DNA of 64,000 bases from Rhizobiales bacterium IMCC20636 (GCA_016865015.1 CP018226.1:2759001-2823000), one strand, 5' to 3'; shown: positions 54,453 to 63,955, counted from the stretch's first letter. The notes: a model not told the origin generated them from the sequence alone. Numbers and translations: made by a program.

Positions 54453-55907
54453 ATGACATCAAGCGCCGATACCACAAACAGCTGGGATCATCTCAGTGGA
54501 CTGACACAAGCGGCGGCACGATTCACCGCACAGCACACCTTTGTCGAACTGGACGGTGATACGCTGCATCTGGCAAAACGCTGTGTGATGGATGGTCTTG
54601 CGGTTGCACTTGCGGGTTCTGAACAGCCCGGCATGAAGCCGATCAGGCAATATATCGATTCGCTTGGCGGCACGCCGCAGGCCCATATGCTCGGTGCGAG
54701 CAGCACCCGCGTTCCCGCCCATCTGGCAGCACTTTGGGCTGGCACAGCCGGTCATGCAATGGATTGGGACGATACGCAATTGGCCGAAGGACCCGGTCGA
54801 CCATACGGTCTGCTCATGCATCCGACAATGCCGCCGCTTGTCGCAGCGCTTGTGCTGGCCGATCAGGTGGCAATGGAAAGCGGCGAGCCGGTCAGCGGCA
54901 AACGGTTCCTGACCGCGTTCACTGCTGGATTTGAAACAGGCTGCAAGATCGCCGAGGCGATCAACCCTGATCACTATATGCGTGGCTTTCACACATCAGG
55001 CACCATCGGCACATTTGCGGCTGCCTCAGCCGCCGCAAATGTGCTTCAATTGGATGAGGAAGCCAGCGCACGCGCGCTCGGCATGGCAGCCTCAATGGCA
55101 TCGGGCATCCGCGCCGGGTTTGGCACAATGACAAAGCCCATGCATGTCGGTCGAGCTGCCGAAAACGGTGTCACTGCCGCATTGTTGGCCAGACTGGGCA
55201 TGTCATCCAATGACGAGGCTCTGGATGGCCGTTGGGGCTATCTGGCCATAGCCGGTCCGGGTGGTGAGCCCGACCTCGTGCGCGACCGCTTTGGCAAACC
55301 GCATACGATGCTCTCACCCGGTGTCAGCATAAAGCCCTACCCGTCCGGTGTTCTGACCCACCCCAGCATGGATGCAATGCTTTTCCTGATGCGCGAAAAC
55401 GAGTTGTCGGCCAGCGATATCAAGAGTGTGACGCTAAAGGCTGGCAGCAATGTGCTTGGTCCAATCCGGTATCACATCGCAAAAACCGAATTGGAGGGCA
55501 AATTCAGCTTCGCGTTTCTCTTGGCGGCGATCATTCTCGCAGGGCGTGCCGGCAAAGCCGAGTTTACCGACGAATTCGTATCATCGGCGGAGTGTCAGGC
55601 CATGCAGTCGCGGATAGAAACCGAATTTGATCAGACGATCGAGGATATGGGCTGGGATCGTATCCGTTCAAAGATTGTCGTTGAGACGCTCGATGGCCGG
55701 GTTATCGAGCGCTGGGCCGATGAAAACTACCGAGGCAGCCCGCACAATCCGTTGAGCGACCGCGAGCTTGAGGGCAAATTCCGTGACTGCGCCAAAGGGC
55801 TGATTCCGGATGACCGTCTGGAACAGATATTTTCGATGATCTGGTCACTGGACGAGAGCGAAGATGTCTCTGGCCTGCTTGCTCTTCTTGACTGGCAGAC
55901 GCCATGA
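54453..55907 (+). CDS. MmgE/PrpD-family protein (copy 4)
   Basis: A 484-residue member of the methylcitrate dehydratase / aconitate decarboxylase family. Pocket residues: Asp104 and DDT at 106-108, His123 (GRPYGLLMHPTMPP), His180 (GFHTSGTIG) and Lys228 (GTMTKPMHVGRAAENG). It shares the DDTQL insert and CKIAEAINP with copy 2. In P. aeruginosa an MmgE/PrpD gene also lies in the itaconate operon, so this copy may act on itaconate or its precursor. The ATG is 13 bases after the CoA-transferase stop; a start 19 codons upstream overlaps that gene. The MaoC gene overlaps its end. Confidence 0.85.
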   Translation: MTSSADTTNSWDHLSGLTQAAARFTAQHTFVELDGDTLHLAKRCVMDGLAVALAGSEQPGMKPIRQYIDSLGGTPQAHMLGASSTRVPAHLAALWAGTAGHAMDWDDTQLAEGPGRPYGLLMHPTMPPLVAALVLADQVAMESGEPVSGKRFLTAFTAGFETGCKIAEAINPDHYMRGFHTSGTIGTFAAASAAANVLQLDEEASARALGMAASMASGIRAGFGTMTKPMHVGRAAENGVTAALLARLGMSSNDEALDGRWGYLAIAGPGGEPDLVRDRFGKPHTMLSPGVSIKPYPSGVLTHPSMDAMLFLMRENELSASDIKSVTLKAGSNVLGPIRYHIAKTELEGKFSFAFLLAAIILAGRAGKAEFTDEFVSSAECQAMQSRIETEFDQTIEDMGWDRIRSKIVVETLDGRVIERWADENYRGSPHNPLSDRELEGKFRDCAKGLIPDDRLEQIFSMIWSLDESEDVSGLLALLDWQTP

Positions 55908-56713
55908 ACCACGCGATAGAGGATGGGCATGATCAAGCAGATTTCAGCCGTGCTCAGCGTCTGCAAAACCTGCTCTCAGAACCCAGGACACTATCGCCAG
56001 ATGATCCCCTGCCGCCACTTTTCCACTGGCTGCACTTTCCAACAGATACGCGCCTCGGTGATTTGGGGCCGGACGGGCACCCCCGGCGTGACAGCACCGG
56101 CCCCGGTGCAAATCTGCCGCGCCGGATGTGGGCTGGAAGCACTGTCCAGTTTCTCAAACCGGTGCGCCATGGGGCACAACTCAAGCGGACCAGTCACATT
56201 GAAGATGTGAGCGAAAAGGATGGTAAGTCGGGACAACTCTGCTTCGTCACCATCGTGCATCAAATTGAGGCTGACGATGAAATTGCTGTCGTCGAAAACC
56301 AGCAAATTGTCTACCGCAGTGCACCGCAACCCGGTGAAATTCCAACAATTGAAAAGCCTCAGAAAGAGGCAACCAGCATTGAGACCATGGAGCCGGGCCC
56401 GGTCATGCTGTTTCGCTATTCCGCGCTGACCTATAATAGTCACCGGATCCACTATGACCGGCCTTATGCGACCGAGGTGGAAGGATATCAGGGCCTCGTG
56501 GTACATGGTCCGCTTGTTGCAACCATGCTGTTGGATTTGGCTATGAAGCGCGCAGACAATATGAAACCCGCCTCCTTTTCGTTTCGCGCCAAGGCACCTT
56601 TGTTTGACACGATTCCATTTACGATTTGTGCGGGTAGACCGGCAGCGGAAATGGATGTGTGGGCGCTGACTCCCAGTGGGAACATCGCCCTGTCAGCCAA
56701 GGTTATTTTCTGA
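55904..56713 (+). CDS. MaoC/FAS1-like hydratase, candidate itaconyl-CoA / mesaconyl-CoA hydratase
   Basis: A 269-residue double-hot-dog protein. The N-terminal half is a FAS1-type domain (PRRMWAGSTVQFLKPVRHG). The C-terminal half bears the hydratase motif LFRYSALTYNSHRIHYDRPY with its catalytic Asp/His region, then GYQGLVVHGPLVATM. This layout is that of mesaconyl-C4-CoA hydratase and itaconyl-CoA hydratase, which add water to give citramalyl-CoA. The position between a CoA-transferase and a CitE-like lyase supports that role. It overlaps the lyase start by one base. Confidence 0.85.
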   Translation: MNHAIEDGHDQADFSRAQRLQNLLSEPRTLSPDDPLPPLFHWLHFPTDTRLGDLGPDGHPRRDSTGPGANLPRRMWAGSTVQFLKPVRHGAQLKRTSHIEDVSEKDGKSGQLCFVTIVHQIEADDEIAVVENQQIVYRSAPQPGEIPTIEKPQKEATSIETMEPGPVMLFRYSALTYNSHRIHYDRPYATEVEGYQGLVVHGPLVATMLLDLAMKRADNMKPASFSFRAKAPLFDTIPFTICAGRPAAEMDVWALTPSGNIALSAKVIF

Positions 56714-57582
56714 TGATGGTCACCGAACAAACCCTTTTTGTCGGCTTGCGCTCAATCCTGTTCGTGCCTGCAGACAGGCCCGACCTGCTTGCCAAAGCTG
56801 CTGCGGGTGACGCCGACGCAGTCTGCATCGATTTGGAAGATGCTGTTTCCCCCGATGCAAAAATGGATGCACGCCGGGCCATAGGAGATGCTGGAGATAT
56901 AGCGCGATCTGGCGGAAAAAGAGTTTTCATACGGATCAATAATGAGCCTGATTTGGTCGAGGCTGATTTGGCAGTTGCCACAAATGCAGGTGATGCCATC
57001 GTGTTTCCAAAAGCAGGCTCACCGACAGAATGTGCGCAGTTGAAAGCCCGCCTTGAGCATCATCAAAAGTCAAGTGAACGCTGCCCTGCCCTTGTTGCTC
57101 AGGTGGAAACAGCAGCCGGTCTCTTGCTGTTTGCCAACGAGAAAATTGGCTCGCTCGCCGAGGTGGTCGACGCGCTGACAATCGGCACCGAAGATCTTTC
57201 AGAAAATTTGAACTGCAATCCGGATGCCAGCCCCGTTCGAACGGGTTTCGACATGCTGGCCATCGCAGCAAGCGCAAGCGACATCCCACTTTTTGGGTTT
57301 CCAGGATCAATTTCAGAATTTACCGATCTGGATCGCTTCAGGCGCGACGTGGAATCTGGCAAACAGGCAGGTGCCAGTGGTGCATTTTGCATTCATCCCA
57401 GGCAAGTTGGGGTCATCAACGAAATGTTCACGCCGGCTGACCATGAAATCAACGAAGCACGCAAAATTGTTGACGCGTTTGAGACGGCAATGGCGAGACA
57501 AGCTGGGGCAATCAAGCTCGACGGAAGGATGATTGATCGTCCGGTTTATTTGAGAGCTCTGGCGGTTCTGAAATCCAGGTGA
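56713..57582 (+). CDS. CitE-like CoA-ester lyase, candidate citramalyl-CoA lyase
   Basis: A 289-residue HpcH/HpaI-CitE barrel enzyme. The metal and substrate residues are visible in RSILFVPADRPDLL, VCIDLEDAVSPD, RINNEP, VFPKAGS, QVETAAGLL and GFPGSISEF, with the C-terminal AFCIHPRQVGVIN of CitE-type lyases. In the itaconate route the enzyme splits (S)-citramalyl-CoA into pyruvate and acetyl-CoA. The start overlaps the MaoC stop (TGATG). It is the last gene of the long operon; 224 empty bases follow. Confidence 0.87.
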   Translation: MMVTEQTLFVGLRSILFVPADRPDLLAKAAAGDADAVCIDLEDAVSPDAKMDARRAIGDAGDIARSGGKRVFIRINNEPDLVEADLAVATNAGDAIVFPKAGSPTECAQLKARLEHHQKSSERCPALVAQVETAAGLLLFANEKIGSLAEVVDALTIGTEDLSENLNCNPDASPVRTGFDMLAIAASASDIPLFGFPGSISEFTDLDRFRRDVESGKQAGASGAFCIHPRQVGVINEMFTPADHEINEARKIVDAFETAMARQAGAIKLDGRMIDRPVYLRALAVLKSR

Positions 57583-57806
57583 CGGTCGAGCACCTCACCA
57601 GATACTGCCTGCAACATTCACTTCGCAGTTCGCACAGCAAAATCATTTTCCAATCGACTGAGAACCTGTCAATTTGTAGAGATTCTCGCTATGAACGGGG
57701 TCAGACCAAAACATTGTCCGGCTTCGCAAACACGGACGAGGCAATGGCAGCATTCCGGGAGAAACACGATCGAAATCCTGACTGATTTTCACAGTGGGCA
57801 TTCAAG

Positions 57807-59096
57807 ATGAGTGACACACGCGTTCTGATTTCCGGTGGCGGGATTGGCGGTCTGGCTCTGGCATTGACGCTTCACCAGATCGGGGTTCCGTTTACGGTTC
57901 TGGAATCGGTCCGGGAGCTTCGACCGCTCGGCGTGGGAATTAATATTCAGCCCAATGCAGTGCGTGAGTTGCTGGATATGGGCATCACCACCGCAGATTT
58001 TGAAGACATTGGTGCCTCAGTCGAAGAATGGGCTCTGGTCGGTCAAAACGGCAGGGAAATCTATTCCGAGCCGCGCGGTTCAAAGGCAGGATACAAATGG
58101 CCGCAATATGCCGTGCATCGTGGTCAGTTTCACATGCTTCTGGCAAAAATCGTTTTGGAGCGGTGCGGTGCATCATCGATAAAGCTGGGTCACAAGGTCA
58201 TCGGGTACGAGAATAATTCCGATGGCAGTGTGACAGCCTGCTGCAGACTTGCAAGTGGCGAAATGGTTGAGGAAAGTGGCACCTTGCTGATGGGAGCGGA
58301 TGGTATCCATTCTGCTGTCCGGGCACAGATGCATCCAGAGCAGCCGCCAATCCACTGGGGCGGTGCCATCATGTGGCGCGGCACCACATTGGCCAAGCCA
58401 ATCCGCACGAATTGTTCGTTTGTCGGCCTTGGCTCACATCGTCACCGCATGGTGGTTTATCCGATTTCCAAACCAGATCCCGACACAGGACTGGCACTCG
58501 TCAACTGGATTGCAGAGGTGACGGTTGATGATCCCTCGGCACGCGAGAATGTTGGCTGGTTCCGGGACGTCGGGATTGATGATTTCATTCATCATTTCAA
58601 AGACTGGAGATATGACTGGCTCGACGTGCCTGCGATGTTGCAGGCTTCTGATGGATGCTATGAAAACCCGATGATCGACCGCGACCCGGTGGAGACATGG
58701 CACGATGGTTCTGTCGCGCTGATGGGTGATGCAGCTCACGCCATGTATCCGACCGGATCAAACGGCGCCAGTCAGGCCATCATTGATGCGCGCGTCATGG
58801 GCAGCCTGTTTCTTGAGCATGGTGTCACGCGTGACGCCTTGGCCGCCTATAATGAGCAATTGTGCGGTCCTGTTTCAAAACTGGTTTTGCTGAATCGAGG
58901 GCTTGGACCGTTTGGGCTTCTCAAGCTGGTGAATGACCGCAGCAGCGGACATTTCGAGAATATTGACGATATCATTTCGCCACAGGAACGCACTGACTTT
59001 ATGTCAGGCTATAAAACAGCTGCCGGATTTGCCATGGAAACCCTGAATGCGGCTCCAAGGACGATCGCAAAAAATGCCAGTCTCAAACTAGGCTGA
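57807..59096 (+). CDS. FAD-dependent aromatic-ring-type monooxygenase
   Basis: A 429-residue flavoprotein hydroxylase. The N-terminal dinucleotide motif is GGGIGGLALALTLHQIG, the DG motif is LLMGADGIHSAVR and the third FAD motif is VALMGDAAHAMYPTGSNGAS. This is the PhzS / salicylate-hydroxylase-like class A type, which inserts one oxygen atom using NAD(P)H. The substrate is unknown. It lies downstream of the catabolic operon on the same strand with a 224-base gap and no TTGT-NN-ACAA site, so it may be regulated separately. Confidence 0.87.
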   Translation: MSDTRVLISGGGIGGLALALTLHQIGVPFTVLESVRELRPLGVGINIQPNAVRELLDMGITTADFEDIGASVEEWALVGQNGREIYSEPRGSKAGYKWPQYAVHRGQFHMLLAKIVLERCGASSIKLGHKVIGYENNSDGSVTACCRLASGEMVEESGTLLMGADGIHSAVRAQMHPEQPPIHWGGAIMWRGTTLAKPIRTNCSFVGLGSHRHRMVVYPISKPDPDTGLALVNWIAEVTVDDPSARENVGWFRDVGIDDFIHHFKDWRYDWLDVPAMLQASDGCYENPMIDRDPVETWHDGSVALMGDAAHAMYPTGSNGASQAIIDARVMGSLFLEHGVTRDALAAYNEQLCGPVSKLVLLNRGLGPFGLLKLVNDRSSGHFENIDDIISPQERTDFMSGYKTAAGFAMETLNAAPRTIAKNASLKLG

Positions 59097-59604
59097 AGTG
59101 GCATCATCCGTATGCTCGGCACGCATGGACATGAGAGTGCAGAAGCTTTTGTCTGATCGTAAACAGTCCCCAAAAACGCTATTCCAGCTCGATCGGGATT
59201 GTCCGGCTGTGCCCCGAAAAAGTGCTCAGTCGCTGTTGAATGAGCTTTGCGAGTTTCGGATATCCCATCGACTAGCACATTGCAGACAGTACCAAAAAGG
59301 CTGACGGTTCCTGTACAAGCTCAGGATGCGCCTGCCCTTGGTACTGAAGCCATCTGTACAGGTCAGGGTGAACATTCAGCATGCCCCGCAGAACCCGGCG
59401 GCCCCAGACTGTAATGCAGGCCAGGCGTTTGCAGCGTATTATCTGGACATCGAGTGAACACGACAAAATTGCGCGCAGCCATTGCAGAAGCGCAGGCCTG
59501 AAAGTCAGTCAGGCCTTGAAAGAGCGACATTTTGTGCATTGTTGATGCGGTACCCGAGGATCGTGCAAATCTCTGACCTGCACGATTGTCCGGACTGACT
59601 GGCT
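59097..59604. other. Gene-free region between the monooxygenase and DUF1344-like genes
   Basis: About 500 bases between two convergent genes. Small open frames on both strands show no recognisable domain and no ribosome binding site. No strong terminator or repeat was seen, so I regard it as non-coding or decayed. Confidence 0.4.
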
Positions 59605-59871
59605 TTACTTGAGGATTTTGACTGAGGTGAGATTTCCGTATCCGTCTTCTCCCTCTCCCTCACTTTCGATTTCAATCATGTCACCAGCTTTCAGATCATC
59701 TGGTATTTGAGCGCCCTGGCCTTCAAAACTGAAAACGGACTTGTCATCGATTACGATGACATTGGCCTTGCGGTCAAAGGCGATGACTGTCCCTTTGAAG
59801 GTGTCTGCATAGGAAGCGCTCGCAGAAACGACCAGTATCAAGGCAGCAGACAGAACAGTTGCATGTTTCAT
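59605..59871 (-). CDS. Small secreted DUF1344-like protein
   Basis: An 88-residue protein with a Sec signal peptide (MKHATVLSAALILVVSASAS, cleaved after YA) and a mature part of about 65 residues. The mature part alternates short beta-strands with acidic loops (GTVIAFDRKANVIVIDDK, DDLKAGDMIEIESEGEGE), which matches small rhizobial periplasmic proteins of the DUF1344 kind with an OB-like fold. Function unknown. The frame extends 39 codons upstream, but only the ATG used here gives a signal peptide. Confidence 0.65.
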   Translation of the reverse strand: MKHATVLSAALILVVSASASYADTFKGTVIAFDRKANVIVIDDKSVFSFEGQGAQIPDDLKAGDMIEIESEGEGEDGYGNLTSVKILK

Positions 59872-60140
59872 GCTATTTTTCCTTTTTGGAAAGAAGATCA
59901 GTTGATCTTTTGCATGAGATTGTAGACTTTTTGATGTCTTTCGCCTCAGATTTACATTTGAAGCCAAGTATTTTTGTTTCGCGGCCAAAGGCTCACAGGG
60001 CGGCGCCGAATGGACGTGAAGCGGTGCATGGTGCGTGTCAGCCAGCCTTGTCGTGGATGTTCATTCGCTCCCTCCGGGAGGCGTTGAAGTTTCATAACTT
60101 CAAACACCTCTATCCGGACCAATCGGTTGAAATCCAACAG

Positions 60141-60962
60141 CTAGCAGACTGTCCGGCCACGCTCGATGATAGTTTCGAGAACCTCATCGGGATCGCGGAT
60201 CCACCAGTTTTCAGCCGAGAATATTTCGACTTCATACAAGCCGTTGAAGCCTTCTTCTTCGGCATAGGATCGCAACAGCGGGATATCGATGACACCGTCG
60301 CCCATCATACCGCGGTCAGTCAGCAAATTGCTTGTTGGATCGAGCCAGTCACAGATGTGAAATGCCATCAGCCTGTCGCGGCCTGCGCGCTTCAATTGGG
60401 TCCGCAACTCATGGTCCCACCAGACATGGTAGACATCAATCGCACAGCCAATGCCGTCGCCCAATCGGTCACAGATATCCAGCGCTTGCCGCGTTGTGTT
60501 CACGCAGGCGCGGTCAGCTGCATACATGGGGTGCAAAGGCTCTATGGCGATTTTGACACCAACAGTGCGGGCATATTCCAGAGTTCTTGCCAGCCCCTCT
60601 TCCACCAGTTCATGTGCATGCGGCAAATCTCGCGAATTATCTGCCAGTCCACCGACCACCATCACAAGACACTCAGCATTGATCGTTGCAGCTTCGTCAA
60701 CAGCTCTGCGATTGTCGTCAATCACATCCTGTGTGATTGCACCAGCGGCTGTAAACCAACCGCCCCGACACAAGCCGCTGACGCGCAATCCAGCATCCGA
60801 AATAGCACGAGCTGCCTTGTCGGTCCCCATTTCCTGGAGCTTGTCGCGCCAAGGCGCAATGCCGCCAATGCCATGGCGTGCGCAGCCTTCAATGCAATTG
60901 GCGAGATTCCATTTTTCACGAACCGTCGCAGTGTTCAGGGACAATTTATCCGGTGTGATCAT
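60141..60962 (-). CDS. Sugar-phosphate isomerase/epimerase-like TIM-barrel protein
   Basis: A 273-residue protein of the xylose-isomerase-like / AP-endonuclease-2 barrel family. Metal ligands characteristic of that fold are seen in KIAIEPLHPMYAADR (Glu), GCAIDVYHVWWD (Asp and His), AFHICDWLD (His) and LYEVEIFS (Glu). Members epimerise ketoses or act on inositol-derived compounds. It starts two bases after the DUF993 gene stop, in an operon with a sugar dehydrogenase. The upstream in-frame extension of 27 codons overlaps that gene and is not used. Substrate unknown. Confidence 0.85.
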   Translation of the reverse strand: MITPDKLSLNTATVREKWNLANCIEGCARHGIGGIAPWRDKLQEMGTDKAARAISDAGLRVSGLCRGGWFTAAGAITQDVIDDNRRAVDEAATINAECLVMVVGGLADNSRDLPHAHELVEEGLARTLEYARTVGVKIAIEPLHPMYAADRACVNTTRQALDICDRLGDGIGCAIDVYHVWWDHELRTQLKRAGRDRLMAFHICDWLDPTSNLLTDRGMMGDGVIDIPLLRSYAEEEGFNGLYEVEIFSAENWWIRDPDEVLETIIERGRTVC

Positions 60963-60963
60963 C

Positions 60964-62106
60964 TTAAATCTCCACACCACGTGCGGCAAAAACCGGGCGC
61001 GCCCGTGCGGCCACAGCATCAGGATCAATGAACAGGCCCGCATTGTTGGCTAGTCGAACGATCTCGGCCAGATGCAGGGTGGATCGCGTGCTTTCCTGAC
61101 CACCAATCATGGTGAAGTGATCCTGGTGTCCGTTCAGATAGGCAAGGAACACCACGCCGGTCTTGTAGAAGCGCGTCGGTGCCTTGAAAATATGCCGTGA
61201 CAGCGGAACGGTTGGCTCAAAAATGCTTTGATAGGCAGCCTTGTCCCCGTTGCCGAGCGCGGAAAGCGCATTTGCGGCGGCACCGGCGATTGGATCGAAG
61301 ATGCCCAGAAGAGCGTGAGAGAAACCCTGCTCGTCACCGGCGATCAGATCGGGATAATTGAAATCGTCCCCGGTATACATTTTGACGCCCTCCGGCAGAC
61401 GACGGCGCATCGAAATTTCCTTCTCTGCGGAGAGAAGCGATATCTTTATTCCATCGACCTTGTCGGCATTGCTTTCGATGACCTTCAAACAGGTGTCCAT
61501 CGCCCGCATGTGATCACCATCACCCCAATAGGCTTCCAGATTCGGATCGAACATCTCACCCAGCCAATGCAGGATGGCCGGTTGCACAAGCCCGGACAGT
61601 ATACGGTCATAGACGCGAATATAATCTTCCGGACCTTTCGCTGCCTTTGCCAAAGCGCGAGACGCCATCAGAATGACACGGCTGCCAGTGGCTTCAACGG
61701 CCTCGCACTGCATCTCATAGGCTGCAATGACATCGTCTACCGTGACATCCGGCCCCGGCTGCAGATGATCCGTGCCTGCACCACAGGCGATCAGATGCCC
61801 GCCAGACTTGGCCAAGGCAACGCTGCGTTCAATCAATTCAAGTGAGGTTGGCCAATCCAGCCCCATGCCACGCTGCGCGGTATCCATGGCTTCAGCAACA
61901 CCAAAGCCCATAGACCAAAGATGTTCCCGAAAGGCCAGTGTGCGATCCCAGTCAATGGGGCAGTCGAGCCAGGGATCAGCCTCAACCAATGGATCTGCAA
62001 CCACATGAGCGGCCGCATAGGCGATACGGTTCCAACCATCACTTTTCCTGGGTGAAGGTCCGGCGATCAAGTCCACGGCACCACCGGGAAGTTTAAGCTT
62101 GGTCAT
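60964..62106 (-). CDS. DUF993 / dihydrodipicolinate-synthase-family protein
   Basis: A 380-residue protein of a DapA-like aldolase barrel family annotated as DUF993. It shares general features such as VKMYTGDDFNYPDLIAGDEQ (in the region where DapA-type lyases hold the substrate) and GIKISLLSAEKE, with Lys in the position expected for a Schiff base. In related genomes it travels with Gfo/Idh/MocA dehydrogenases and a TIM-barrel isomerase, as here, so it may split or dehydrate a keto-sugar acid. The reaction is unproven. It starts two bases after the dehydrogenase gene. Confidence 0.82.
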   Translation of the reverse strand: MTKLKLPGGAVDLIAGPSPRKSDGWNRIAYAAAHVVADPLVEADPWLDCPIDWDRTLAFREHLWSMGFGVAEAMDTAQRGMGLDWPTSLELIERSVALAKSGGHLIACGAGTDHLQPGPDVTVDDVIAAYEMQCEAVEATGSRVILMASRALAKAAKGPEDYIRVYDRILSGLVQPAILHWLGEMFDPNLEAYWGDGDHMRAMDTCLKVIESNADKVDGIKISLLSAEKEISMRRRLPEGVKMYTGDDFNYPDLIAGDEQGFSHALLGIFDPIAGAAANALSALGNGDKAAYQSIFEPTVPLSRHIFKAPTRFYKTGVVFLAYLNGHQDHFTMIGGQESTRSTLHLAEIVRLANNAGLFIDPDAVAARARPVFAARGVEI

Positions 62107-62108
62107 CT

Positions 62109-63260
62109 CTATACCTCCAAATCCGGCAGGTCGATCCAGCGGCGTTCCTGCCAGCTCTGAACACCAGCCTCGGCAAGCTGAACGCCCTTTGCACCTTCAA
62201 CCAGCGAGTAATTCCACGGGCCATCTTCAACAATGTGACGCAAAAACTGTTCCCACTGCACCTTGAAGCCATTGTCGAATACCTGATTGTCAGGCACCTC
62301 TTCCCAATCCTCAAAGAAGTTCATCGTCTGTGGCTGATCCGGGTTCCAGACAGGTTTCGGGGTGTTGACGCGGTGCTGACTCCAGCATTTGTGCAGGCCA
62401 GCCACAGCGGACCCATGGGTGCCATCAATCTGGAATGTCACCAGATCGTCACGGCGGACACGGGTGCACCAACTGGAATTGATGTGCGCCACAATACCGC
62501 CTTCCAGCTGGAAAGTGGCATAGGCTGCATCATCTGCGGTTGCTTCATAGGCCTGGTCGTTTTCATCCCAGCGTTCGGGAATATGGGTTGCCCCCAGGCA
62601 ACTCACCGATTTCACAGGAGCGACAACATTATCGAGCACATAGCGCCAGTGGCACAGCATATCGGAAATGATCCCGCCACCATCGGCCGCACGGTAGTTC
62701 CATGATGGTCTTTGGGCAGGCATCCAGTCACCTTCGAAGACCCAATATCCGAAATCGCCCTTGACGCTGAGGATGCGTCCGAAGAAACCGCTGTCGCGCA
62801 GGCGCTTCAGCTTTGCGAGCCCCGGCAGGTCAAGCTTGTCATGAACAATGCCGTTCTTGACGCCTTTTTCCTTGGCATATTTCGCGATCGCAACGGCCTC
62901 TTCCAGACTTTCGGAAATCGGCTTTTCACAATACACATGCTTGCCGGCATCAATTGCCTTGCGCAGCAATGCAGGGCGCAATTTTGTCGACGCTGCATCG
63001 AAAAACAGAGTGTCATCAGGATTGGCCAGTGCCGCATCCAGATCATCTGTCCAGCGCTCTATGCCGTGGCGCTTCGCCAAGGCCTCAACCTTCTCGGCAT
63101 TCCGGCCGACAATGATGATATCAGGCATAAGATGGGATCCATCTTTCAAGGCCACGCCGCCCTGCTCCTGAATGGCCAGGACCGAGCGGATCAAATGCTG
63201 GTTCATGCCCATACGGCCGGTAACGCCGTGCATGATAATCCCGATTCGTGTTTGTCGCAT
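62109..63260 (-). CDS. Gfo/Idh/MocA-family oxidoreductase
   Basis: A 383-residue NAD(P)-dependent dehydrogenase that probably oxidises a sugar or cyclitol. The Rossmann motif is IIMHGVTGRMGMN, and the catalytic Lys is in the family motif YCEKPISESLEEA. The C-terminal half holds the sheet with GGGIISDMLCHWRYVLDN, whose His and Asp serve the active site. It is the second gene of a four-gene operon that begins with a TetR regulator fourteen bases upstream. Confidence 0.9.
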   Translation of the reverse strand: MRQTRIGIIMHGVTGRMGMNQHLIRSVLAIQEQGGVALKDGSHLMPDIIIVGRNAEKVEALAKRHGIERWTDDLDAALANPDDTLFFDAASTKLRPALLRKAIDAGKHVYCEKPISESLEEAVAIAKYAKEKGVKNGIVHDKLDLPGLAKLKRLRDSGFFGRILSVKGDFGYWVFEGDWMPAQRPSWNYRAADGGGIISDMLCHWRYVLDNVVAPVKSVSCLGATHIPERWDENDQAYEATADDAAYATFQLEGGIVAHINSSWCTRVRRDDLVTFQIDGTHGSAVAGLHKCWSQHRVNTPKPVWNPDQPQTMNFFEDWEEVPDNQVFDNGFKVQWEQFLRHIVEDGPWNYSLVEGAKGVQLAEAGVQSWQERRWIDLPDLEV

Positions 63261-63274
63261 GTTGGTGATCCCCT

Positions 63275-63955
63275 TCAGAGTTTTCTTGTTTGATCGGTTT
63301 TTAATGATGGTGATGATCTGAGATATTGCAGAACCATGTCAGAAATCATCTCGGCTCTCTGTGCCAGCCAAGGCGCGTCAATCGCAACTTTGAAGACAGA
63401 ACGCAGAGTGTGTTGGTTCGATACAGGAAAATAGCAAAGCGAAGCGATGGTGATGTAAAGTTCCACAGGATCGATGTCATCGCGGAACAGGCCGGTTTCA
63501 GCGCCTTTTTCAAGCAGCTTCCCGATCCCGTCTATCAGCGGAGATTGAATGGCATCAGCATCACCGATCTGACGGATGGCATCGCCACCCAGAAGGTTTT
63601 CAGTGTTCAACATCGATATGAACCAAGGCTTTGATACAAAGTGGTTCATTGTGAAGCTGACCAGTTTCCTGATTCCGGCTTCGGGCTCAAGATCGCCAAT
63701 CTGGAGCTCCTGTTCACCGCGTCGGATCTGAACATAACTCTCTCTAAGCGCCGCTTTGTAGAGCTCTTCCTTGTCGCCGAAATAGTTGTAGATCATCGGT
63801 TTCGACACATCGGCCGCCTCAGCGATGGAATCCATCCGTGCGCCAGCATGGCCATAGCGCGAAAATTCATTGAGGGCGGCATGCAGAATGCGGCGCTTGG
63901 AGGCCGTTGCGTCCCTCTTGGGCCCTTTCTTGATGATCTTCAGACTGTGGGTCAC
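63275..63955 (-). CDS. TetR-family transcriptional regulator of the carbohydrate operon
   Basis: A 226-residue regulator. Residues about 15-70 form the TetR HTH (SKRRILHAALNEFSRYGHAG, ISEAADVSKPMIYNYF-like: AEAADVSKPMIYNYFGDKE). The C-terminal part resembles the TetR_C domain with CYFPVSNQHTLRSVF. It starts with GTG eight bases after AGGGGA, overlapping the stop of a gene that enters from the right edge. It precedes the Gfo/Idh/MocA, DUF993 and TIM-barrel genes and probably represses them. Confidence 0.88.
   Translation of the reverse strand: MTHSLKIIKKGPKRDATASKRRILHAALNEFSRYGHAGARMDSIAEAADVSKPMIYNYFGDKEELYKAALRESYVQIRRGEQELQIGDLEPEAGIRKLVSFTMNHFVSKPWFISMLNTENLLGGDAIRQIGDADAIQSPLIDGIGKLLEKGAETGLFRDDIDPVELYITIASLCYFPVSNQHTLRSVFKVAIDAPWLAQRAEMISDMVLQYLRSSPSLKTDQTRKL

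Noticed and set aside
57583-57806. Small open frame (about 68 residues) between the CitE-like lyase and the monooxygenase gene
   Set aside because: No ribosome binding site or domain; overlaps the lyase stop region by chance.
59009-59466. Small minus-strand open frames around the end of the monooxygenase gene
   Set aside because: They lie antisense to a real gene or in empty DNA and have no similarity to known proteins.
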